This document shows, one piece after another, positions 43,394 to 51,123 of a DNA stretch of 64,000 bases. The position numbers and the translations under genes were made by a program. Within the stretch, counting starts at the first letter, position 1; each line of letters opens with the position of its first letter. Location: contig NZ_JAGFNS010000008.1 of NCBI RefSeq assembly GCF_017592555.1, forward strand, positions 132,117-196,116. The letters are read 5' to 3'. This DNA comes from Actinoplanes flavus (lineage in GTDB: Bacteria; Actinomycetota; Actinomycetes; Mycobacteriales; Micromonosporaceae). A model generated the notes under the pieces. That model worked only from the letters and a program-made list of their open reading frames with translations. It had not been told where the DNA came from and ran no database searches.

Positions 43394-43412
43394 GGCCTGC
43401 GCATCTTTAGGG
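43382..43412 (+). repeat. Short tandem duplication at a gene end
   Basis: The 14-mer GCGCATCTTTAGGG occurs at 43382-43395 and again at 43399-43412 (period 17). The first copy encodes the last two residues and stop of the ArsR-SRPBCC gene; the second is non-coding, a recent-looking slip duplication. Confidence 0.8.
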
Positions 43413-43468
43413 TTAGTCGCACAAATCCGTCTTGTCGCCCGCCGCGCCGGTCGGATCCACTGTCCGGC

Positions 43469-44233
43469 ATGACGTTTCTGCGTTCCGTGTGCGGCGCGGT
43501 GTGCGCCGTCGTCCTCGCCGCCACCCCGGCGACGGCCGCGCCGCCGCCCGGCGAACTCGAACTCCGGTACCTCGGCGATCTCACCGGCCCGGCCCAGGTG
43601 GCCGACAGCAGCGGCAAGAACCTGCACGGCACCATCCTGACCGGCGGCGGCGGGGCGATCACCCCGGTGGACGGCTTCCTGCGCTTCCCCGGCGGCAGCT
43701 GCACCACCGCGCCGTGTCCGCAAGCGATCATCCGGCCGGCGAGTTCGGTCACCCTGGTGCCGGGAGACCAGGGTGAGGGACGTTTCGTGTACGGGGCGGA
43801 CATCCGCCTCACCGAGACCCCGTCACCGGCGGCCGGGATGAACGTGTTTCAGTTCGGCGCGGCGGGCGCCGGGATCAGCCAGTGGAAGCTCCAGGTCGAC
43901 GCCGGCCGCCCCTCCTGCCGCTGGTCGGACGGCACCGCGTTCGTGCTGCTGCCGGCCGATCTGACGTTGACCGTCGGGCGCTGGTACCGGGTGACGTGCG
44001 TCCGGCTGTCGCCGGTGCTGTTCCAGATCCGGGTGGACGATCCGGTGACCGGCCGCCAGGTGCTGCCGCCCGCCCGGCAGACCGGCGGGTTGCGGGACGT
44101 CCTGCCCAGCGGCGCCGTGGTGATCGGCGGCAAGCGGATCAACGCGGCGCAGAGCGACGTGGACACCGACCAGTTCCACGGCGACCTGGACAACCTCGAG
44201 TTCGGCCGCCGGATCCTGCCGTCGGACGACTGA
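43469..44233 (+). CDS. Secreted LamG/concanavalin-like protein
   Basis: 254 residues. A signal peptide (MTFLRSVCGAVCAVVLAAT, cleavage near ATA-APPP) precedes a beta-sandwich with GRFVYGADIRL, MNVFQFGAAGAGISQWKLQV, GRWYRVTCVRL and DTDQFHGDLDNLEFGR, typical of LamG-like carbohydrate- or surface-binding domains. Four cysteines (SCTTAPC, PSCRW, VTCVR) may form disulfides. No catalytic motif seen. It is probably exported by Sec and acts extracellularly. Confidence 0.75.
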   Translation: MTFLRSVCGAVCAVVLAATPATAAPPPGELELRYLGDLTGPAQVADSSGKNLHGTILTGGGGAITPVDGFLRFPGGSCTTAPCPQAIIRPASSVTLVPGDQGEGRFVYGADIRLTETPSPAAGMNVFQFGAAGAGISQWKLQVDAGRPSCRWSDGTAFVLLPADLTLTVGRWYRVTCVRLSPVLFQIRVDDPVTGRQVLPPARQTGGLRDVLPSGAVVIGGKRINAAQSDVDTDQFHGDLDNLEFGRRILPSDD

Positions 44234-44294
44234 CCGATCACGCGAGGACTTCTCACCTTGTTAGACGGGTGTCGATGGGTCGTCCGTACGGGCC

Positions 44295-46334
44295 ATGTCG
44301 TTTCGTACCCCGCGTTGGCAGCATGTCGGGGTGCCTCGATGGTCTCGAACTCCCCGGCTGTGGTTCGCCGTCTCCCTGGTCGTCATGCTGGTGCTGTTCG
44401 CGGCCCTGAGCTGGTTCCTGCAACGGGAAGGGCTGGAGCGCGCCGACAAGTGGGCCAGCGTCGTCTTCGGCGGCACGGGGGCGGCCGCGATCGCCATCGG
44501 GGCGCTCTCCTGGGTGTGGCGGCAGGGCGCCCGGCCCGGCGACGACACCGCCGTCGTGCTGTCCTGGCTGGCCGACGCGCAGCAGGAGCAGTGGCAGACG
44601 GAGCAGAACGCCCGGCGGGTGGGCGACCCGTGGCCGTTGAACATCCGGTGGCTGGCCACCGCCCGGGCGCAGGCGGTGATGGCGAGCTGGGCGTCGGTGC
44701 GCGGCACGCCGGGCGGCGGGCCGGCCGAACTCGCCGGCGAATACGCCGGGATCGGGGACCTGTTCACCGCCCCGGACGCCCCGAAACGGCTGATCGTGCT
44801 CGGTGAGCCCGGCGCCGGCAAGTCGATGCTGGTCCTGAACCTGGCACTGCAACTCCTGGCGAGGCGCGCCCCGCAGGAGCCGGTGCCGGTCGTGCTGTCG
44901 GCGGCCGCCTGGAATCCCGTGCTCGGTCTCGACGACTGGGTCGCCGGCCAGATCACGATGATCGATCGCCGGCTGGCCCGGCAGGTTCCCGGCCCGGGCG
45001 GCACACCACGGACCCTCGCCCGTGACCTGGTCGCCCGGGGCCTGATCCTGCCGGTGCTGGACGGCCTCGACGAAATGGCCGGCACCCTGCAAGAGGCGGC
45101 GCTCCGTGCGATGTCCCGAGCGGCCGGCGCCGGTCATGGCCTGGTGGTCACCTGCCGCACCGTCCCCTACGAGGCCGCCGTGGCGGCATCCGGTCCGGTT
45201 CCGGCCGCCGCCGTCGTGGAGATCCAGCCGGTCGCGGCCCGCGATGCCGCGCGGCACCTGGCCGACAGCGCCGCGCTGAGCGACCACCGCTGGCGACCCG
45301 TCGTCGAGCACCTGACAGCGATGCCGAACGCGCCGCTGGCACAGGCGCTGTCCACCCCGCTGATGATCTGGCTGGCCCGGACCGTCTACCAGGATCGCGG
45401 CCACGACCCGGCGGAACTGCTCGACGCCGGCTGGGCCGCGACCCGCGGCGGCATCGAACGGCACCTGCTGGAACATCTGGTCCCCGCCGCGTACGCGACC
45501 GCTCTCGGCGGGCACCCGGCCCGCACCGCCGAGGAGGCGGCGCGGGTTCGCCGCTGGCTCGGCACGGTCGCCGCGCATCTGCGGGAGCAGCGGACGTACG
45601 AGTGGGGCTGGTGGCATTTCCACGAGCTGAAGCCGGTGCCCACCGTGCAGCTCTTCTCGGTCGCCTTCGCCGTCGCCGTCGCGCTGGTGACGACGGTGAC
45701 GGCGATACCGATCGGGGTCGCGGTCTTCTCGTCGGCGCCGCTGTGGGTGGTGTCGGTCTATACCGGGACCGCCGTCGGCCTGGCCACGGCGTACGCCCGT
45801 CTGCTCTTCACCGACCGGTCGGTGCCACGGCAACTGACGCCCGGTGGGGCGGGCCGGATGTTCGCCACGGTCGGCGTGCCGTTGGCGGCCGTCTCCACCC
45901 TGTTCGGAGAACCGCTCTTCGGGCTCGGCATGATGCTGTCGGCGGGCGGGGTGAGCGCCCTGGTCTCCGGGTCGACGGTGGCGGCCGCGGCGGCCAGGCC
46001 CACCCGGTCGCTGCACATCGACCGGGCCACCGCGCTGACCTCGGGCGGCACGGCCTGGCTGGCTGCCGGGCTCCTGTGTGCGGTGGCATTTCCGGGAACC
46101 GAGGCCGTCGCCTGGGTCGCGATGAGCCTGTTCCCCGCGGCTGCCGCGGTCTGCCTCAGCGCCTGGGGACAGTTCTGTCTGGCGCGGGTGGTGTCCGCCG
46201 TCGCCGACGGGATGCCGCTGCGGATGATGAGCGCGCTGGACGAGGCGCACGCCCGCGGGGTCCTGCGCCGGGCGGGTGGCGTCTACCAGTTCCGGCACAA
46301 CCTGGTGCAGGATCATCTCGCCACGCGGCGCTGA
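44295..46334 (+). CDS. Membrane-anchored NACHT NTPase (STAND)
   Basis: 679 residues. Two N-terminal membrane helices (LWFAVSLVVMLVLFAALSWF, AAAIAIGALSWVW) precede a NACHT domain with Walker A GEPGAGKSML (about 170-179), Walker B LPVLDGLDEM (about 253-262), sensor-like LVVTCRTVPYE and TPLMIWLARTVY. The C-terminal third has about six further helices and ends FRHNLVQDHLATRR, a conserved close of these actinobacterial proteins. No LRR, TPR or WD repeats are visible, so the sensor may be the membrane part itself. NACHT ATPases are signalling switches, several with antiphage roles. It stands alone, without a recognisable effector next to it. Confidence 0.85.
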   Translation: MSFRTPRWQHVGVPRWSRTPRLWFAVSLVVMLVLFAALSWFLQREGLERADKWASVVFGGTGAAAIAIGALSWVWRQGARPGDDTAVVLSWLADAQQEQWQTEQNARRVGDPWPLNIRWLATARAQAVMASWASVRGTPGGGPAELAGEYAGIGDLFTAPDAPKRLIVLGEPGAGKSMLVLNLALQLLARRAPQEPVPVVLSAAAWNPVLGLDDWVAGQITMIDRRLARQVPGPGGTPRTLARDLVARGLILPVLDGLDEMAGTLQEAALRAMSRAAGAGHGLVVTCRTVPYEAAVAASGPVPAAAVVEIQPVAARDAARHLADSAALSDHRWRPVVEHLTAMPNAPLAQALSTPLMIWLARTVYQDRGHDPAELLDAGWAATRGGIERHLLEHLVPAAYATALGGHPARTAEEAARVRRWLGTVAAHLREQRTYEWGWWHFHELKPVPTVQLFSVAFAVAVALVTTVTAIPIGVAVFSSAPLWVVSVYTGTAVGLATAYARLLFTDRSVPRQLTPGGAGRMFATVGVPLAAVSTLFGEPLFGLGMMLSAGGVSALVSGSTVAAAAARPTRSLHIDRATALTSGGTAWLAAGLLCAVAFPGTEAVAWVAMSLFPAAAAVCLSAWGQFCLARVVSAVADGMPLRMMSALDEAHARGVLRRAGGVYQFRHNLVQDHLATRR

Positions 46335-46347
46335 CCCGCGCCGGCTC

Positions 46348-46362
46348 GCGGCGTCACGCCGC
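46348..46362. terminator. Short hairpin between convergent genes
   Basis: Inverted repeat GCGGCG-TCA-CGCCGC overlapping the last codons of the diguanylate cyclase and 14 bases after the NACHT stop. It is short, so only tentatively a terminator. Confidence 0.3.
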
Positions 46363-47559
46363 GTCGCTGCCCTCCCGGTCGATGCCGGCGTGTGCCGGGT
46401 CCCGCAAGGATTCACCGAAGACCGCGAACTGTCCCTTGCCCCGTTCCTTGGCGGCGTACATCGCCAGGTCCGCCCGGCGCAGCAGGTCCGACCGGTCCCG
46501 TTCCGGTCCGGCGACCGCTATGCCGACGCTGCCCCGGGTGAGCACGTGGGTGCCGCCGACGTCGACCGGCTCGGCCAGCGCCTCGATGATCCGCTGAGCG
46601 AGGTGGATCGCGGTGTCCGCGCCGCCGTCCTCGATCAGGATCGCGAACTCGTCGCCGCCGAGACGCGCCGGGGTGTCGGCCGCGCGTACCGACGCCCGGA
46701 GCCGGCGCCCCACCTCCACCAGCAGCGCGTCGCCCGCGGCGTGGCCCAGGCTGTCGTTGACCCGCTTGAAGTCGTCGAGATCGATGAACATGACAGCCGG
46801 TTCCTCACCCGACTCCAGGGCCAGGTCCACACGTTCGGCGAACAACGAACGGTTGGGCAGGCCGGTCAGCGAGTCGTGCTCCGCCTGGTGCCGGATCCGC
46901 TCCGCGTTCTCCCGGGACAGCGCCAGCGCCGCCCGCTCCTGCCGCAGCAGTTCAGCGGTGGCCGTGGCGGCGACCCGGTGGGCGCGGTCGAACCGGCGCA
47001 GCAGGGCGCCGATCATCGCCGCCGTCAGCAGCATCGCGCCGATCAGGACGTAGTCGGCGGTGGCCGAGGTCCGGCGGGCGGCGGCGACCGCCCCGTCGGA
47101 CAGCGCGGTGATCTGGGTGCTGAGCTGCTTGAACTTCGGGCCGGTCTCCTCCAGCTCGACCACCGCGGCCCCGACGGTGTCGTCGATCACCAGCAGGGCC
47201 AGCTGCTTGTCGAGCACCACGTGGTACTCATCCACCAGCCGGCCCAGGTCGGCGCTGCCGGTGCCGGGCCGACCGTCGGCGAGCCGTTGCAGGATGTCCC
47301 GTTCCCGGCCGCGGATGGCGCCCACCTCGCGGGCCACCCGGACCGGGGCGTTGCCTCTGGCCAGGGTCTTCCACTGCAGCGCGCTCTCCTCGTTGAGGAG
47401 CAGACCGAGGCTGTGCAGCCGGGCCGCCTCCTGATTCTCCGCGACGCCGCGCCGGTGCAGGACGATGTTGAGGTAGGTGACCAGCGTCAGGACGGCTACC
47501 ACGGCCGCGAGCACGTTCACCCAGCGGTGGCGCCGCCATCGGCGCAGGAATCGGCGCAT
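46354..47559 (-). CDS. Membrane diguanylate cyclase (GGDEF)
   Basis: 401 residues. Membrane helix 1 (VNVLAAVVAVLTLVTYLNIV), an extracytoplasmic helical sensor of about 130 residues, helix 2 (YVLIGAMLLTAAMIGALL), a coiled linker, then a GGDEF domain with DSLTGLPNRSLF and the active site RLGGDEFAIL. An inhibitory I-site RAAD precedes the active site by five residues. It makes c-di-GMP from two GTP; no EAL domain is present. Its ATG overlaps the stop of the upstream solute-binding lipoprotein gene (TGATG), implying the two proteins act together. Confidence 0.9.
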   Translation of the reverse strand: MRRFLRRWRRHRWVNVLAAVVAVLTLVTYLNIVLHRRGVAENQEAARLHSLGLLLNEESALQWKTLARGNAPVRVAREVGAIRGRERDILQRLADGRPGTGSADLGRLVDEYHVVLDKQLALLVIDDTVGAAVVELEETGPKFKQLSTQITALSDGAVAAARRTSATADYVLIGAMLLTAAMIGALLRRFDRAHRVAATATAELLRQERAALALSRENAERIRHQAEHDSLTGLPNRSLFAERVDLALESGEEPAVMFIDLDDFKRVNDSLGHAAGDALLVEVGRRLRASVRAADTPARLGGDEFAILIEDGGADTAIHLAQRIIEALAEPVDVGGTHVLTRGSVGIAVAGPERDRSDLLRRADLAMYAAKERGKGQFAVFGESLRDPAHAGIDREGSDAA

Positions 47560-48929
47560 CAGGACGCCTGGCGTACGGCGACGCGGACGTCCTCGTCGGC
47601 CCGGCGCAGCAGCGCGCGCAGCTCAGGCTCGGCCATCGGCGCCCCGGTCGCCTGCACGGACTCCCACAGGGTGCTGATGTCCCTGGTCAGGGCCGCCTCG
47701 ATGTCGCCCCACGCGGCGAGCGCCGGGTACTGGCGGCCGGACTTCTGCGCCTCGGCGAACGCCCGGTAGATGGGATCGGTGTCCAGCGCGGTGGCCCGCA
47801 CCGTCTCCAGCCGGGCCGGCCAGATTCCCGCGTTGCGTACCGCGTACCGCTCCTGGCTCTCCGCCCCGGTCAGGAACCGCACCCACTCCAGTGCCGCCGC
47901 CCGGTGCGCCGAACGCGCGAAGATCGCCAGGTCGCTTCCGCCGAGGAAGGTGTACCGGCCCCGCGGCCCGGCCGGCAGCGGCGCGGTCGACCAGCCGGCC
48001 CGCAGCCCGGCACGGTTCGGGTCCGCACGGAAACCGGACACCGCGTCGGGGCCCTGCATCAGGACGGCGGTCTCGCCGGCGGCGAAGGCGGCCATGGCGG
48101 CGTCGGTGTCCTTCGTCATCAGCTCACGCTTGTTGTAGTTGCCCATCAGGCGCTGGTAGTAGTCGATCCCGGTGAAGGCTTCCGGGGTGGACAGTGTCGG
48201 CGTCGCGCCGTCGGCGGCCAGAAGGTCGCCACCGGCGCCCCAGATGAACGGGGTGACGTTGTGTACGACGTTCCAGTCGTTCTTGCCCGGCTGCCCCAAC
48301 GGCGTGATCTTGCCGTCCCGCTTGATCGCGGCGAGGGTCCGCTCCAGCGAGTCCCAGTCGGCGAACGCCTTCTCGGGTTCCAGGCCCAACCTGCGCAGCA
48401 CGTCCGTGCGGTAGAAGAGCGCCCGGACGTCGACGAACCACGGCACCGCGTTCACGGTGTCCGAGCCGACCGGCTTCGTCGACGTCCAACTCGCCGGTAC
48501 GAAGGCCGCGCGCCCACCGAACGACGCGATCTCGGCTTCGGTGTACGGCTGCAGAACCCCCGACTTGGAGAGGTTGCCCACCCAGGTGGTGCCGAGCTGG
48601 GTGACGTCGGGCGCGTCGCCGCCACCCGCCGCGGTGCTGATCATGGTCAGGGCGGCCGCCCAGTCCAGCATCCGCAGCTCGACCGTGATGTTCGGGTGCA
48701 GACGATGGAACTCGTCCGCTTCGACCCGCATCGACCTCAGCGCGTCGGTCCCGTTCGGCATGAACCAGAACTTGATCGTCACGGGATCCGCCGAACCGGC
48801 GTACGAGATGGTCTCCTCCGGTGTCGACGCGGTCCGCCTCGTGCACGCGGTTCCCGCCAGCAACAGGGGCAACACCGCCAGCGCGGCAGAAGCCGTTCGC
48901 AGGCGCCGGGTCCAGCCTTGAGCCTTCAC
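47559..48929 (-). CDS. Sugar-type ABC solute-binding lipoprotein coupled to a diguanylate cyclase
   Basis: 456 residues from GTG 48929 (frame open to 48983). A lipoprotein signal ends in LLLAGTAC with the lipid cysteine. The mature part is a cluster D/sugar-type binding protein: VTIKFWFMPNGTDALRSM, ITVELRMLDWAAAL, PDVTQLGTTWVGNL, AVPWFVDVRALFYRTDVL, AAFAAGETAVLMQGP and FLGGSDLAIFARS. No permease genes adjoin. Instead the gene is translationally coupled to the GGDEF gene, so it probably reports an extracellular sugar to the cyclase rather than feeding a transporter. Confidence 0.88.
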   Translation of the reverse strand: MKAQGWTRRLRTASAALAVLPLLLAGTACTRRTASTPEETISYAGSADPVTIKFWFMPNGTDALRSMRVEADEFHRLHPNITVELRMLDWAAALTMISTAAGGGDAPDVTQLGTTWVGNLSKSGVLQPYTEAEIASFGGRAAFVPASWTSTKPVGSDTVNAVPWFVDVRALFYRTDVLRRLGLEPEKAFADWDSLERTLAAIKRDGKITPLGQPGKNDWNVVHNVTPFIWGAGGDLLAADGATPTLSTPEAFTGIDYYQRLMGNYNKRELMTKDTDAAMAAFAAGETAVLMQGPDAVSGFRADPNRAGLRAGWSTAPLPAGPRGRYTFLGGSDLAIFARSAHRAAALEWVRFLTGAESQERYAVRNAGIWPARLETVRATALDTDPIYRAFAEAQKSGRQYPALAAWGDIEAALTRDISTLWESVQATGAPMAEPELRALLRRADEDVRVAVRQAS

Positions 48930-49089
48930 ATCTATCCCGCCGGGTCGTCGGAGATCGGGCCCCGGATTCATCGGCTCCGCCACGCTCGGCTTTAGCCTCG
49001 CAGTGATCTCCGGTCAGCCGCCGTCCGACGCGGGCCACGACGAGATCTCGGCGACACATGCGGATTCGCCGTGCCGCCGCCGCGGCCTA

Positions 49090-49141
49090 TTGACATGTAT
49101 CGATTCAACGGGAACCCTGGCGCCTGCTGGGAGCGCTCCCG
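49090..49141 (+). promoter_or_regulatory. Promoter element and CebR/LacI-type operator
   Basis: TGGGAGCGCTCCCG at 49128-49141 is identical to the minus-strand site at 1046-1059 and one base from the Streptomyces CebR consensus. A perfect -35 TTGACA lies at 49090-49095. The operator would sit around the start of transcription, 22 bases before the CE2 esterase ATG. Confidence 0.7.
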
Positions 49142-49162
49142 ACGATGCCTGGAGGTCGACCG

Positions 49163-50152
49163 ATGCGCCGTGTCCTGTACGCCGCCGTCCTCGTCGTGGC
49201 CCTCCTCGCCCCAGCGGCCCCGGCCCGCGCCGCCGACAGCGACATCACCTTCGTCGGGCGCTGGAACACCACGAACGCCTCGGCCTACGTGCCCTACTGG
49301 GCCGGCGCCTACCTACGGGTCGGCTTCACCGGCACCACCGTGAAACTGCGCCAGCGCAACACCGTCACCCTGTGGGCCAGCATCGACGGCCGTCCGTACA
49401 CCGCCTTCACCGGCTCCGGCACGATCAACCTCACCCCGGCGCCGCTCGCCGCCGGCAATCACACGCTGATCGTCAGCTACCGGCAGGTGGCCGGCTCCTA
49501 CACCGGCGACGCCGTCTTCCAGGGCCTGACCCTCGACGCCGGCGCCACCACGTTCCGGGCGCCCGCCCGGCCGCGCCTGATCGAGTTCATCGGCGACTCG
49601 ATCACGGCGGGCACCACCAGCAGCCAGCTGGCCGTCACCGGCTACGGGTTCAAGACCGGGGAGCAGCTCGGCTACCACCACACGCAGATCGCGATCGGCG
49701 GCATGTGCCTGTCCGAGACGGCCGACGGCTGCTGGGCGCACGAGACCCGCTACTGGATGTCCAGCGGCGGGCAGGCCGGCACCGACCTGTGGGACTTCAG
49801 CCGCTACCCGGCCGACGGCGTGGTGATCAACCTGGGCACCAACGACAAGAGCCACGGCGTGAGCGGCGCGACCTTCCAAACCAGGTACATCGCCTTCCTC
49901 GCGAAGGTCAGGGCGAGGTTTCCCGCCGCGAAGATCTTCGCCATGCGTACGCTCATCGGTCGTTATGCGGCGGAGACGCAGGCGGCCGTGCAGGCCCGCC
50001 ATGCCGCCGGCGACGCCCAGGTCTTCTACGTCGACACCACGGGGTGGCTGCCGGCGGACGGCCTGAGCGACTCCGTGCACCCCAACGACAAGGGCCATCA
50101 GGCCATCGCCGACCGCCTGGTCCCGGTCATCCGCGCGAAGGTGCCCGCCTGA
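49163..50152 (+). CDS. Secreted SGNH/GDSL carbohydrate esterase (CE2-like)
   Basis: 329 residues from ATG 49163, GGAGG seven bases upstream. A signal peptide (MRRVLYAAVLVVALLAPAAP) is followed by an N-terminal jelly-roll (ITFVGRWNTTNASAYVPYWA, VKLRQRNTVTLWASIDG). The SGNH hydrolase domain has block I FIGDSITAG (Ser), block II IAIGGMC (Gly), block III LGTND (Asn) and block V DSVHPN (Asp/His). The jelly-roll plus SGNH layout is that of CE2 acetyl esterases, which remove acetyl from xylan or mannan side groups. The CebR-like operator fits a role in plant polysaccharide use. Confidence 0.87.
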   Translation: MRRVLYAAVLVVALLAPAAPARAADSDITFVGRWNTTNASAYVPYWAGAYLRVGFTGTTVKLRQRNTVTLWASIDGRPYTAFTGSGTINLTPAPLAAGNHTLIVSYRQVAGSYTGDAVFQGLTLDAGATTFRAPARPRLIEFIGDSITAGTTSSQLAVTGYGFKTGEQLGYHHTQIAIGGMCLSETADGCWAHETRYWMSSGGQAGTDLWDFSRYPADGVVINLGTNDKSHGVSGATFQTRYIAFLAKVRARFPAAKIFAMRTLIGRYAAETQAAVQARHAAGDAQVFYVDTTGWLPADGLSDSVHPNDKGHQAIADRLVPVIRAKVPA

Positions 50153-51004
50153 TCAGCGCACCTGCTTGGCGCTGAACTGCATCCGCGGCGTGGCGTAGAA
50201 CTCCTGCGCCTGCACCAGCCGCAGCTCACGCTCACCGGACCGGTACGTCGTGTCGATCAGGTCGAAGACGCTGGACGCCGTCCGCTCCAGAGCCAGAGCC
50301 GGGTTCCCGGTCGTCACGTAGTGTGCGGTGAACAGGGCGGCCGTGACGTCACCGGAGCCGTTCGCCTTGAACGGCAGGTGCGGGGTGGTCACGATCCAGG
50401 CGCCCGAGCCGTCGACGACGAGCATCTCGATCGTGCCCGCCTCCCGGTCCGGCCGCTCCACGCTGGTGACCAGCACGGCCGACGGCCCCATGGCCCGCGC
50501 CAGGTCGGCCGACTCCAGGGTCGACTCGATGCTCGCCGGCTCGGTGCCGGTCAGGAAGCCCAGCTCGAACTGGTTCGGCGTGATGATGTCCGCCACCGGC
50601 ACCACCCGGTCCCGCAGCAGCACCGGGATCTCCGGCGCGACGAAGCAGCCGGACTTGGCGTTGCCCATGACCGGGTCGCACGCGTAGACCGCCGCCGGGT
50701 TGGCCGCCTTGACCTGCCGCACCGCGTCGATGATCACGTCGGCGATGCCCGCCCCGCCCTGATATCCCGACAGCACCGCGTCGACCTGCGGAAAGACCCC
50801 ACGCTCCGCCACCCCGAGGATGATCTCGGCCACGTCCGCCGGCGGCAGCAGCGGACCACGCCAGGCCCCGTACCCCGTGTGGTTGGAGAAGTTGACCGTG
50901 GGAACGGGGACGACCTCGACACCGATCCGCTGCAACGGGAACACGGCCGCGGAGTTGCCGACGTGACCGTGGGCGACCGCCGACTGGATGGACAGAACCT
51001 TCAT
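50153..51004 (-). CDS. pdxY: Pyridoxal kinase
   Basis: 283 residues. Ribokinase-like PdxY/PdxK: start MKVLSIQSAVAHGHVGNSAA, substrate-loop PTVNFSNHTGYG, VLSGYQGGAG, YACDPVMGN, ITPNQFELGFLTG and the anion-hole motif KANGSGDVTAALF. It phosphorylates pyridoxal to PLP with ATP. The stop abuts the end of the convergent esterase gene. PLP supply would also support the MocR regulator and the PLP enzyme in this window. Confidence 0.92.
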   Translation of the reverse strand: MKVLSIQSAVAHGHVGNSAAVFPLQRIGVEVVPVPTVNFSNHTGYGAWRGPLLPPADVAEIILGVAERGVFPQVDAVLSGYQGGAGIADVIIDAVRQVKAANPAAVYACDPVMGNAKSGCFVAPEIPVLLRDRVVPVADIITPNQFELGFLTGTEPASIESTLESADLARAMGPSAVLVTSVERPDREAGTIEMLVVDGSGAWIVTTPHLPFKANGSGDVTAALFTAHYVTTGNPALALERTASSVFDLIDTTYRSGERELRLVQAQEFYATPRMQFSAKQVR

Positions 51005-51123
51005 TCGCCCAGCTTATCGATCACGCCGCGGGGTGACGCCCTGGACGCCCCACCGCGCGTGTGCTCCGATCAGGAGAGGCGGTCCGGCACGACGGCCGTC
51101 CGGTTCGGCCGGGAGGGACGCTG

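Noticed and set aside
44253..46415. 720-codon minus-strand frame opposite the NACHT gene
   Set aside because: No domain motif and Gln/Gly/Arg-rich composition, whereas the plus strand has Walker A and B.
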